From NCBI GenBank assembly GCA_003541445.1, contig DPMO01000258.1, positions 1 to 5,134 of the forward strand: a stretch of 5,134 nucleotides of DNA, written 5' to 3'. The notes beneath the pieces were generated by a model. That model searched no databases, was not told the DNA's origin, and saw nothing but the letters and a program-made list of their open reading frames with translations. Made by a program: the position numbers and the translations under genes. This stretch comes from Clostridiales bacterium. GTDB taxonomy: Bacteria; Bacillota; Sulfobacillia; UBA995; UBA9673. Of the stretch, positions 1-5,134 are shown one piece after another (the stretch's first letter is position 1; the number at the start of each line of letters is the position of its first letter).

Positions 1-579
1 CTGGATGGACACGTCCAGGGCGGATATGGGCTCGTCCAGCACGATGAACTCCGGCTCCACGGCCAGGGCGCGCGCGAAGCCTATGCGCTGGCGCTGCCCG
101 CCGCTGAACTCGTGGGGATACCTGCTCGCGTGCTCGGGGTTCAGCCCCACTAACCTCAACAGCTCGTGGATCCTCTCCGTCCTCTCGCCGTTGGTCTGGG
201 CCAGATGGTGGATGTCCAGGGCCTCGCCGATGATGTCGCTCACGGTCATCCGCGGGTTGAGCGAGGCGTAGGGGTCCTGGAACATCATCTGCATCCGCCG
301 CCTTACGGCCAGCATCTCGCCCTCAGTGAGGTCATAGATGTTCTGGCCGTTGAACAGCACCTGACCGGAGGTGGGCTCGTACAGGCGCAGCATGGTACGC
401 CCGACGGTGGTCTTGCCGCAGCCGCTCTCGCCCACCAGGCCGAGCGTCTCGCCCTTCCTGATGGAGAAGCTCACGTCGTCCACGGCCTTGACGTGGCCCA
501 CGACCTTGGAGAAGAGGACGCCGCGGGTTATGGGGAACCATTTCCTGAGGTTCTTGACTTCAACTATTACGTCGTTCAT
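1..579 (-). CDS. dppF: Peptide ABC transporter ATP-binding protein, DppF/OppF type (partial, C-terminus beyond left edge)
   Basis: This is the second cytoplasmic ATPase of the importer, pairing with the upstream ATPase to drive transport. The frame is open from an ATG at 579 to the window edge, giving the first 193 residues of a protein that is usually 310-340 long. Visible motifs are Walker A GESGCGKT (residues 50-57), the Q-loop glutamine in MMFQDP (Gln101), the signature FSGGQ (158-162), Walker B IVLDE (179-183) and the D-loop SALD (186-189). The H-loop and the C-terminal oligopeptide-transporter domain lie outside. The segment [24 protein letters not shown] before Walker A contains the extended insert typical of DppF/OppF as opposed to DppD. 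The start shares one base with the stop of the preceding ATPase gene (TGATG), and a GGAGG lies 8 bases upstream, so translational coupling is likely. Six lysines are seen here against almost none in the permeases. Ligand specificity cannot be read from an ATPase. Confidence 0.95.
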   Translation of the reverse strand, partial: MNDVIVEVKNLRKWFPITRGVLFSKVVGHVKAVDDVSFSIRKGETLGLVGESGCGKTTVGRTMLRLYEPTSGQVLFNGQNIYDLTEGEMLAVRRRMQMMFQDPYASLNPRMTVSDIIGEALDIHHLAQTNGERTERIHELLRLVGLNPEHASRYPHEFSGGQRQRIGFARALAVEPEFIVLDEPISALDVSIQ

Positions 580-1619
580 CAGGCGCTCCTCCCCCTCTCT
601 TCCTCGGGCCTGAAGGGCGGCGCCTCGGGGTGCTGCCTCCAACAGGCCACCTTATGGCCGCCGTTCACGTAGGTGTACTCGGGCTCCTCCTGGAGACATA
701 TCTTGAGGGCGTAGTCGCACCTCGGGTTGAACCGGCAACCCTTGGGCGGGTCCAGGAGGTCCGGCGGCTGCCCGTGGATGGGCAGGAGCCTCTTCTTCGA
801 GGCGGCGTCCAGGCGGGGCACTGATCTGAGGAGGCTCCAGGTGTAGGGGTGTTGAGGGTTGTAGTAGATGTCCCTTACGGTGCCCTCCTCGATGATCTTC
901 CCCGCGTACATCACCAGCACCCGCGAGGCCATGCCGGCCACCACGCCCAGGTCGTGGGTGATGAGCATTATCGACGTATCGAACTTGTCCTTCAGTTCCT
1001 TCATGAGCTCCATGATCTGAGCCTGCACGGTGACGTCAAGGGCCGTGGTCGGCTCGTCGGCGATGAGCAGCTTGGGGTTACAGGCCAGGGCCATGGCGAT
1101 CATGACCCTCTGCTTCATCCCGCCCGAGAGCTGGTGAGGGAAGTGGCCGAACCGGGCCGCCGGCGACGGCACACCCGCCTCGGCCAGGGCGAGCAGGGCC
1201 AGATGCCGCGCCTCACGGCCTGTGACCGCCCGGTGGGCGGTCACGGCCTCCATCACCTGCCGGCCGACGGTCATCACCGGGTTGAGGGCTCCGGCGGGCT
1301 CCTGGAAGACCATGGCCATCTCCCGTCCGCGGACCCTCGCCATGTCCTCCTCCGGCAGGTCGAGGATGTCGCGGCCCCGGAGGAGGACCCGGCCCCCCGT
1401 GACGCGGGCCGGCGGCTCGGGCAAAAGGCGCATGACGGACAGAGCCGTGACGCTCTTGCCCGACCCGGATTCGCCGACGATGGCCAGAGCCTCCCCACGG
1501 TCGAGAGAGAAGCTGACCCCGTCCACGGCCCGGACCCGGCCGCGCGTGGTCCTGAACTCCACTCTGAGGTCGACGACCCGGAGGAGCGGCCCCCTGCTCC
1601 GCCACCGGGCTCGCAGCAT
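579..1619 (-). CDS. dppD: Peptide ABC transporter ATP-binding protein, DppD/OppD type, with C-terminal four-cysteine motif
   Basis: This is a complete cytoplasmic ATPase of the importer, 346 residues from the ATG at 1619. Motifs in order are Walker A GESGSGKS (residues 49-56), the Q-loop glutamine in MVFQEP (106), signature LSGGM (164-168), Walker B LLIADE (184-189), D-loop TALD (192-195) and H-loop histidine in LITHD (222). LSGGM followed by [14 protein letters not shown] is characteristic of the DppD/OppD branch. The C-terminal oligopeptide-transporter domain is present ([17 protein letters not shown]) and carries four cysteines at 295, 301, 308 and 326, the spacing associated with an iron-sulfur cluster in this branch. 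A GTG six bases upstream (1625) is also in frame, but it abuts the Shine-Dalgarno with no spacer, whereas the ATG has 7 bases, so I chose the ATG. Composition changes abruptly mid-gene: residues 1-168 have 1 Lys and 24 Arg, residues 169-346 have 11 Lys and 12 Arg. No frameshift or lost motif is seen, so the product should be active. Confidence 0.97.
   Translation of the reverse strand: MLRARWRSRGPLLRVVDLRVEFRTTRGRVRAVDGVSFSLDRGEALAIVGESGSGKSVTALSVMRLLPEPPARVTGGRVLLRGRDILDLPEEDMARVRGREMAMVFQEPAGALNPVMTVGRQVMEAVTAHRAVTGREARHLALLALAEAGVPSPAARFGHFPHQLSGGMKQRVMIAMALACNPKLLIADEPTTALDVTVQAQIMELMKELKDKFDTSIMLITHDLGVVAGMASRVLVMYAGKIIEEGTVRDIYYNPQHPYTWSLLRSVPRLDAASKKRLLPIHGQPPDLLDPPKGCRFNPRCDYALKICLQEEPEYTYVNGGHKVACWRQHPEAPPFRPEEERGRSA
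588..592 (-). promoter_or_regulatory. Shine-Dalgarno for the dppF-type gene
   Basis: GGAGG on the minus strand lies inside the last codons of the preceding ATPase gene, 8 bases before the ATG at 579. It is part of a longer purine run and supports that ATG in the TGATG overlap. Confidence 0.75.
1207..1231 (+). repeat. Near-direct repeat, copy 1 (within dppD-type gene)
   Basis: The 25 bases match 1656-1680 at 22 positions, including the identical core CCTCACGGCCTG followed by YGACCG. The copies have the same orientation, 449 bases apart. This copy is coding and overlaps the left arm of the strong hairpin at 1217-1248. Confidence 0.45.
1217..1248 (-). repeat. Strong inverted repeat inside the dppD-type coding sequence
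   Basis: GTGACCGCCC (1222-1231) and GGGCGGTCAC (1235-1244) form a perfect 10-bp stem with a 3-base loop. Allowing one bulged base at 1221, flanking GGCC on both sides extends it to 14 pairs. It lies in a variable linker of the ATPase ([10 protein letters not shown]) between the Q-loop and the signature motif. No T-run follows on either strand, so it is not a rho-independent terminator. It may only reflect high GC, or may slow ribosomes or RNA polymerase. Confidence 0.6.
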
Positions 1620-1626
1620 CCGCACA

Positions 1627-1634
1627 CCTCCTCC
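1627..1634 (-). promoter_or_regulatory. Strong Shine-Dalgarno deciding the dppD-type start
   Basis: GGAGGAGG on the minus strand, with AGGAGG ending 7 bases before the ATG at 1619. The alternative GTG at 1625 would leave essentially no spacer. This is the best ribosome-binding site in the window and follows the only sizeable intergenic gap, suggesting that the ATPase genes start translation independently. Confidence 0.8.
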
Positions 1635-1655
1635 GTTGCGCCCCCGGCTTTACCT

Positions 1656-1680
1656 CGCACCTCACGGCCTGCGACCGGCC
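1656..1680 (+). repeat. Near-direct repeat, copy 2 (dppC-dppD intergenic)
   Basis: Partner of 1207-1231, matching at 22 of 25 positions. This copy is non-coding, and its right end forms one arm of the intergenic hairpin 1673-1700. In DNA this rich in GC a chance match is possible. Confidence 0.45.
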
Positions 1681-1700
1681 CACCGCGGCCTCAGCCGGTC
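1673..1700 (-). repeat. Intercistronic hairpin between dppC- and dppD-type genes
   Basis: GACCGGC (1673-1679) and GCCGGTC (1694-1700) form a 7-bp stem around a 14-base loop that itself contains the palindrome CCGCGG. It sits in the 101-base gap between the permease stop and the ATPase start. No T-run follows on the minus strand, so an intrinsic terminator is unlikely. An mRNA-processing or stability role is possible but unproven. Confidence 0.5.
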
Positions 1701-1705
1701 TGGCG

Positions 1706-1717
1706 GACGTCGACGTC
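1706..1717. repeat. Perfect 12-bp palindrome just after the dppC-type stop
   Basis: GACGTCGACGTC is a perfect palindrome starting 3 bases past the permease stop codon on the minus strand. It could be an operator-like site or chance; nothing in the sequence decides. Apart from this, the hairpin at 1673-1700, the repeat at 1656-1680 and the Shine-Dalgarno, the gap 1620-1720 holds nothing I recognise. Confidence 0.4.
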
Positions 1718-1720
1718 ACG

Positions 1721-2539
1721 TCAGTCGGCAAGGCGCGGGTCGAGGACGTCCCGCAGCCCGTCGCCGAGAAGGTTAGAGGCCAGGACGGCCAGGGCGACGG
1801 CCAGCCCCGGGAAGACGACCAGCCACGGCGCCCGGGAGAGCCACCTCAGCCCAAGGTGGATCATCGACCCCCAGGAGGCCGTCGGCGGCTGGACGCCGAG
1901 GCCGAGGAAGGACAGGCTGGCCTCCTGCAGGATGCGGCTCCCCAGCCCCAGGCTGGTGGCGATGATGACGGGCCCGGCCACGTTGGGCAGGACGTGCCGC
2001 CGGATTACCCACCAGTCTCCGGCCCCGGCGACGCGGGCGGCGTCGATGAACTCCCTCTCCCGTAGGGCCATGACCTCACCTCTCACCACACGGCACAGCC
2101 CCGGCCACCCGACGAGCCCCAGGGCGAGGAGCACCGAGGGCGGCCCCGGTCCGAGGGAGGCGGCGATGCCGATGGCCAGGAGGAGGTCGGGGAAGGCCAT
2201 GACGATGTCCACCAGGCGGCACACGAGCCAGTCCACCCACCCGCCGAAGTAGCCGGCCGCCGCCCCCAGGGACACCCCGATGACCAGGGCGACGAGCTGG
2301 GCCGAGAAGCCGATGGCCAGGGACACCCGCGCCCCCGCCAGGACGCGGCTGAGAAGGTCCCGACCGTAGTAGTCGGTGCCGAAGGGATGTCCGGGTCCGG
2401 GGGGAAGGAGGCTCTCCTCAAGAGAGATCTCGTCGGGATGGGAAGGAGCGAGCCACGGCCCGGCCAGGGCGGCCGCCGTCAGGAGGAGGAGTAGCGACGC
2501 CCCGGCGGCGACCATGGCCCAGCCGCCCGCCCTAGCCAA
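1721..2539 (-). CDS. dppC: Peptide ABC transporter permease, DppC type
   Basis: This is the second inner-membrane permease of the importer, forming the translocation pore with the DppB-type subunit. From the TTG at 2539 it has 272 residues. After a short start and a first membrane segment (about 9-31) come the family's N-terminal hallmark HPFGTDYYGRDLLSRVLAGAR (split here around residues 51-71), further membrane segments (about 73-98, 105-128, 134-150, 190-212 and 238-258) and the EAA-type coupling loop, FIDAARVAGAGDWW ending in RRHVLPN (164-186). The C-terminus LLGDGLRDVLDPRLAD is typical and complete. I prefer the TTG because GAGGG lies 6 bases upstream and because it keeps an arginine and a few residues before the first membrane helix, as in relatives; it overlaps the upstream stop by 8 bases. 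An ATG at 2515 (264 residues) is the alternative but lacks a good Shine-Dalgarno. The protein contains no lysine at all. The open frame continues further upstream only as a shadow of dppB. Confidence 0.93.
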   Translation of the reverse strand: MARAGGWAMVAAGASLLLLLTAAALAGPWLAPSHPDEISLEESLLPPGPGHPFGTDYYGRDLLSRVLAGARVSLAIGFSAQLVALVIGVSLGAAAGYFGGWVDWLVCRLVDIVMAFPDLLLAIGIAASLGPGPPSVLLALGLVGWPGLCRVVRGEVMALREREFIDAARVAGAGDWWVIRRHVLPNVAGPVIIATSLGLGSRILQEASLSFLGLGVQPPTASWGSMIHLGLRWLSRAPWLVVFPGLAVALAVLASNLLGDGLRDVLDPRLAD

Positions 2540-3458
2540 GGCGGACCCTCGGGTCGACCAGAGCGTAGCAGAGGTCCACCAGGATGTTGGCCAGGACGAA
2601 GACCACCGCCTGGAACAGGAAGCAGCCCATGACCACCGGGAAGTCGCGGGCGTAGGCGGCGTCCACGGTGAACCTCCCCACCCCGGGCAGGTTGAAGATG
2701 GTCTCTGTAAGCACCGAGCCGACCAGGAGGTTCGACAAAGACCCCCCCAGCAGGGTGACAACGGTCACCAGGGCGTTCGGGAAGGCGTGCCTCCAGACGA
2801 CGGCACCCTCGGGCAGCCCCTTGGCCCGGGCCGTCCTGACGTAGTCCTGGCGGATGGTCTCGAGGACCACCGACCTCGTCATCCGGGCCTGGTGGATGGA
2901 CAGGTAGAGGCCCAGGACCGCTCCGGGAAGGATGAAGTGGCGCCAGCCCCCGTCCCCGATGCCCGAGACCGGGAGAACCCTCCACTTCACCCCGAAGGTG
3001 TACATCGCCACGGTGGCCATGACGAAGACCGGCACCGAGCCGGCGAGGAGCAGGACCACCCGTATCACGTGGTCGGCCACGCCGCCGTGGCGCATGGCGG
3101 AGTAGACTCCCAGCCCGACGCCCACGACGGTGGACACGGCGAACGCGGTCAGGGCCAGCCTCAGGGTCACCGGGAACCGGGCGGCGATGGACTCGGCCAC
3201 CGGCCGCCCTGTGACCCAGGAGCGTCCGAGGTCGCCCGAGAGAACCCTCGAGAGCCAGGAAAGGTAGCGCTCGTGCAGGGGCAGGTCCAGCCCCAACTCC
3301 CGGCGCAGGTTGGCGATGGTCTCGGGGCTGGCCCTCTCCCCCACGAGGGTCTTCACCGGGTCTCCCGGGACCAGGTAGACGAGAGAGAAGGTGACGAGAC
3401 TCACGGCGAAGAGGACGGGGACGGACGCGGCGAGACGCCGCACACAGAACCAGAGCAC
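2532..3458 (-). CDS. dppB: Peptide ABC transporter permease, DppB type
   Basis: This is the first inner-membrane permease subunit, 308 residues, close to the usual family length. It begins with a short basic cytoplasmic segment (CVRRL), a first membrane helix (about 9-30) and the family hallmark LVPGDPV (29-35). A periplasmic region follows, with ELGLDLPLHERYLSWL and LSGDLGRSWVTGRPV (54-87), then membrane segments at about 98-120, 131-156, 175-190, 229-250 and 275-300. The coupling loop that contacts the ATPases is DYVRTARAKGLPEGAVVWRH (205-224) and FPN, and the end LVDPRVRLG is typical. The start is a GTG at 3458, placed 5 bases after the stop of the binding-protein gene; it aligns with the usual start just before the basic residues and first helix. 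No well-spaced Shine-Dalgarno is seen (AGGG 3 bases away, GAGGG 12 bases away), so translation probably depends on ribosomes finishing the upstream gene. The open frame upstream of 3458 is a shadow of that gene. Only three lysines occur. Confidence 0.96.
   Translation of the reverse strand: MLWFCVRRLAASVPVLFAVSLVTFSLVYLVPGDPVKTLVGERASPETIANLRRELGLDLPLHERYLSWLSRVLSGDLGRSWVTGRPVAESIAARFPVTLRLALTAFAVSTVVGVGLGVYSAMRHGGVADHVIRVVLLLAGSVPVFVMATVAMYTFGVKWRVLPVSGIGDGGWRHFILPGAVLGLYLSIHQARMTRSVVLETIRQDYVRTARAKGLPEGAVVWRHAFPNALVTVVTLLGGSLSNLLVGSVLTETIFNLPGVGRFTVDAAYARDFPVVMGCFLFQAVVFVLANILVDLCYALVDPRVRLG
2546..2550 (-). promoter_or_regulatory. Shine-Dalgarno supporting the TTG start of the dppC-type gene
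   Basis: GAGGG on the minus strand lies 6 bases before the TTG at 2539, inside the last codons of the dppB-type gene. It argues for the TTG rather than the ATG at 2515, whose upstream bases are only GC-rich. Confidence 0.5.
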
Positions 3459-3463
3459 TGACC

Positions 3464-5134
3464 CTACCCACCCTCTCCGGCGGACGGGAGCGCTCCCGCC
3501 CCGGCGCCGGCGCCCCGCGCCGGCTCGAGCCACACGTCGGTCATCTTGTTCGCGTTGTAAACCGGCCAGAGGCGGTAGCCTCTCACCCACGGCTGGCAGA
3601 CCACGACCTCGACCGGGTGGAAGAGCGGTATCCAGGGAGCCTTCTCGAAGACGGCCCGCTCGGCGGCCTGGCACAGGACGGCGCGCCGGCCGAGGTCGGC
3701 CTCCTGGTGGATGGCCTCGAGGAGCCGGTCCACGACCGGGTCGGAGAAGCGGGAGATGTTGCCCTCCGACGGGCCGTTGCCTGAGTGGAACAGCGGGAAG
3801 AGGAAGTTCTCCGGGTCGGCGTAGTCGGCCACCCACGACACGAGACAGGCGTCGGGGTCGCCGGTGTCGCCCGTCGCCGCCAGGAAGGCCTGGGCCTCGA
3901 GCTGGACGATGCGCACCCGCACCCCCACCCGGGCGAGCTCCGCCTGGATGGGCTCGGCCAGGAAGACCGAGAGGCCGCCGGCCCGGACGAGGAGGTCCAT
4001 CTCGAACCCTTCCGGGTAGCCGGCGCGGGCGAGGAGGGCCCTGGCCAGCGCGGGGTCGTGCTCGTAGCCCCGCCAGGTCGTGTGGTGGCCGGCCAACCCC
4101 GGCGGGACGCTACCGTCGGCAAGGACGTAGCGGCCGGGCCGGGTGGCCTCGAGGATGGCCCGGCGGTCCACGGCGTGGTTCAGGGCACGCCTGACCAGGA
4201 CGTTGTCGAGCGGCGGCTTCGTGCAGTTCAAGGCGACGTAGACAACGGCGAGTTCCGGAGCCGAGACGACGTGACGGGCGTAGACCGGGTGCCCGAGGAA
4301 GTGGTCGACGTTCTCCTCGCTGAGGGCGAGGACCTCGAGGTTCCCGGCCTCGAACTCGGCCTGGCGGGTGGACGGATCGGGGATGAAGCGGAAGACGAGC
4401 CGGTCCAGGCGCGGGCGGCCCTCGAAATAGTCGTCATTGGCGACGAAGGTCATCCCGACTCCCTCCCTCCACCTCTCGAGGACCCATGGACCGGTTCCCA
4501 CGGGGTGGTAGCCGAAGTCCTTGCCCCACCTGGCCACGGCCTCGGGGGAGACCACGCTCGCCGCCGGCATGGTCAGGAGGGCCGGGAAGTGGGTCAGAGG
4601 CCTGGAAAGGGTTATCCTGACGGTGAGACGGTCCACGGCCTCCAGGCCCGAGACGTCGTCCGCTCGTCCGCGGAGGAAGTCCTTGGCGCCTTCGATGGCG
4701 TCGAGCACCCAGGCCCGGCTGGAGCCGGTCCTCGGGTCCAGTATCCGTTTGAACGAGAAGACGACGTCCCCCGCGTCGAGCTCCGTCCCGTCATGGAACC
4801 GGACCCCTTCGCGCAGGTGGAAGGTGTAGGTCCGGCCGTCCGGAGAGACCTCCCAATCCTCGGCAAGGTCGGGCACGGGTCGGCCCTCCTCGTCCGGCCG
4901 CAGGAGCCCGTTGTACACCAGGGCACACACGGCCCCGTCGGTGACCGTCACGGCCCTCGCCGGGTCGATGGGACCCGGCTCATGGCTGAAAGCGCCGTGC
5001 CAGGTCGAGGGGTCCGTGACCGCATGCGATCCCGCTGGAGGCCCTGAGAGTCCCCGGAGGAGGGCCAGACCGAGGCCTGCGCAGGCGGCGACCAGGACCC
5101 CGGCGGCCAGCCCGAGGAGGCCGCGCCGCCGGGT
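3464..5134 (-). CDS. Extracytoplasmic solute-binding protein, family 5 (DppA/OppA type; N-terminus beyond right edge)
   Basis: This protein captures the ligand outside the membrane and delivers it to the permease pair. The frame is open from the stop at 3464 to the right edge, giving 556 residues without the start codon. A GTG at 4951 is in frame, but the protein clearly continues upstream of it: the preceding residues read HEPGPIDPARAV, the usual beginning of the mature domain (compare SEPxTLDPA in relatives). The visible N-terminus is TRRRGLLG followed by a hydrophobic run to about residue 26 that includes a lipobox-like VAAC (15-18). The family signature lies at about 91-116, including ending LREGVRFHDG. 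Other typical phrases are GTGPWVLE, RRALNHAVDR and, near the end, YNANKMTDVWLE. The C-terminal tail is low-complexity Gly/Ala (GAGAGAGA). Peptides are the commonest ligands, but this family also binds sugars, nickel, opines and other molecules, and specificity cannot be told here. Confidence 0.95.
   Translation of the reverse strand, partial: TRRRGLLGLAAGVLVAACAGLGLALLRGLSGPPAGSHAVTDPSTWHGAFSHEPGPIDPARAVTVTDGAVCALVYNGLLRPDEEGRPVPDLAEDWEVSPDGRTYTFHLREGVRFHDGTELDAGDVVFSFKRILDPRTGSSRAWVLDAIEGAKDFLRGRADDVSGLEAVDRLTVRITLSRPLTHFPALLTMPAASVVSPEAVARWGKDFGYHPVGTGPWVLERWREGVGMTFVANDDYFEGRPRLDRLVFRFIPDPSTRQAEFEAGNLEVLALSEENVDHFLGHPVYARHVVSAPELAVVYVALNCTKPPLDNVLVRRALNHAVDRRAILEATRPGRYVLADGSVPPGLAGHHTTWRGYEHDPALARALLARAGYPEGFEMDLLVRAGGLSVFLAEPIQAELARVGVRVRIVQLEAQAFLAATGDTGDPDACLVSWVADYADPENFLFPLFHSGNGPSEGNISRFSDPVVDRLLEAIHQEADLGRRAVLCQAAERAVFEKAPWIPLFHPVEVVVCQPWVRGYRLWPVYNANKMTDVWLEPARGAGAGAGALPSAGEGG
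3485..3498. repeat. Perfect 14-bp palindrome near the 3' end of the binding-protein gene
   Basis: CGGGAGCGCTCCCG is a perfect palindrome, able to fold as a 5-bp stem with a 4-base loop in mRNA, about 19 bases before the stop codon. It follows, in transcript order, the hairpin at 3506-3524. It is coding (GALPS). Confidence 0.5.
3506..3524 (-). repeat. GC-rich hairpin near the 3' end of the binding-protein gene
   Basis: GCCGGCGC (3506-3513) and GCGCCGGC (3517-3524) form an 8-bp stem with a 3-base loop. The adjoining GGCGCCGGCGCC (3503-3514) is itself palindromic, so alternative foldings exist. It encodes part of the Gly/Ala tail of the binding protein. No T-run follows, so it is not an intrinsic terminator; it could protect the upstream binding-protein mRNA. 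Confidence 0.5.

Noticed and set aside
1130..1140. Frameshift or gene fusion at the dppD composition break
   Set aside because: The frame is continuous and the ATPase motifs are intact and correctly spaced across the break, so the joint, if real, is in register.
1673..1700. Intrinsic terminator between dppC and dppD
   Set aside because: The stem is only 7 bp with a 14-base loop, and no T-run follows on the minus strand.
849..2252. Long plus-strand open frame (467 codons) opposite dppD and dppC
   Set aside because: It is codon-registered antisense to strong ABC-transporter genes in very GC-rich DNA, where stops are rare; its product is low-complexity Arg/Pro/Gly/His text without recognisable motifs, and it spans two minus-strand genes and their gap.
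2540..2761. Upstream extension of the dppC frame
   Set aside because: It overlaps dppB and reads as Trp/Ser/Thr-rich shadow; the family's N-terminus corresponds to the TTG at 2539 or the ATG at 2515.
2376..3461. Plus-strand open frame (361 codons) opposite dppB
   Set aside because: Antisense shadow of the permease, rich in His, Gly, Asp and Pro with no domain or membrane segment.
3459..3836. Upstream extension of the dppB frame
   Set aside because: The extension translates to Arg/Gly/Pro-rich text overlapping the binding-protein gene; family alignment puts the start at the GTG at 3458.
3785..5047. Plus-strand open frame (420 codons) opposite the binding protein
   Set aside because: Antisense shadow of the well-supported family 5 binding protein; composition is typical of such shadows.
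1..5134. CRISPR, tRNA, rRNA, transposase or insertion-sequence ends
   Set aside because: No regularly spaced repeats, no clover-leaf or rRNA-like stretches, and no transposase motifs were seen; essentially the whole window is taken by five transporter genes.

Overview
The window is one minus-strand operon fragment for a binding-protein-dependent ABC importer of the peptide (Opp/Dpp) family. In transcription order (right to left) it holds: an extracytoplasmic solute-binding protein of family 5 whose start lies beyond the right edge (3464-5134), a DppB-type permease (2532-3458), a DppC-type permease (1721-2539), a DppD/OppD-type ATPase (579-1619) and a DppF/OppF-type ATPase cut by the left edge (1-579). 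The order SBP-B-C-D-F is the classical one. I see no other genes, RNA genes, mobile elements or CRISPR arrays; the plus strand carries only antisense shadow frames.

The genes are packed for coupled translation: 5 bases between the binding protein and dppB, about 8 bases of overlap between dppB and dppC, and a one-base TGATG overlap between dppD and dppF. The single real gap is 101 bases between dppC and dppD, and it holds a 12-bp palindrome, a 7-bp hairpin and the strongest Shine-Dalgarno in the window. No promoter or terminator is visible, so both ends of the transcript lie outside. The working model is capture of an oligopeptide or similar ligand by the anchored binding protein, passage through the B/C permease pair, and energy from the D/F ATPase pair.

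The DNA is very GC-rich with about 90% G or C at third positions in the stretches I counted, which fits a high-GC bacterium. The ATPase wording is reminiscent of high-GC Bacillota or related thermophile-like lineages, but that is an impression and not a taxonomic call.

The transporter itself is ordinary. The most interesting signal is a sharp break in composition inside dppD, near 1100-1140, just after the ABC signature motif. To the right (5' half of dppD, both permeases, binding protein) GC is about 74% in counted stretches, lysine is almost absent and arginine in the dppD half is mostly CGN; to the left (3' half of dppD, and dppF) GC is about 64%, lysine is common, and arginine in the dppD half is mostly AGG. 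This looks like a recombination joint between two related operons, or an assembly joint. I did not find convincing evidence of a previously undescribed system.
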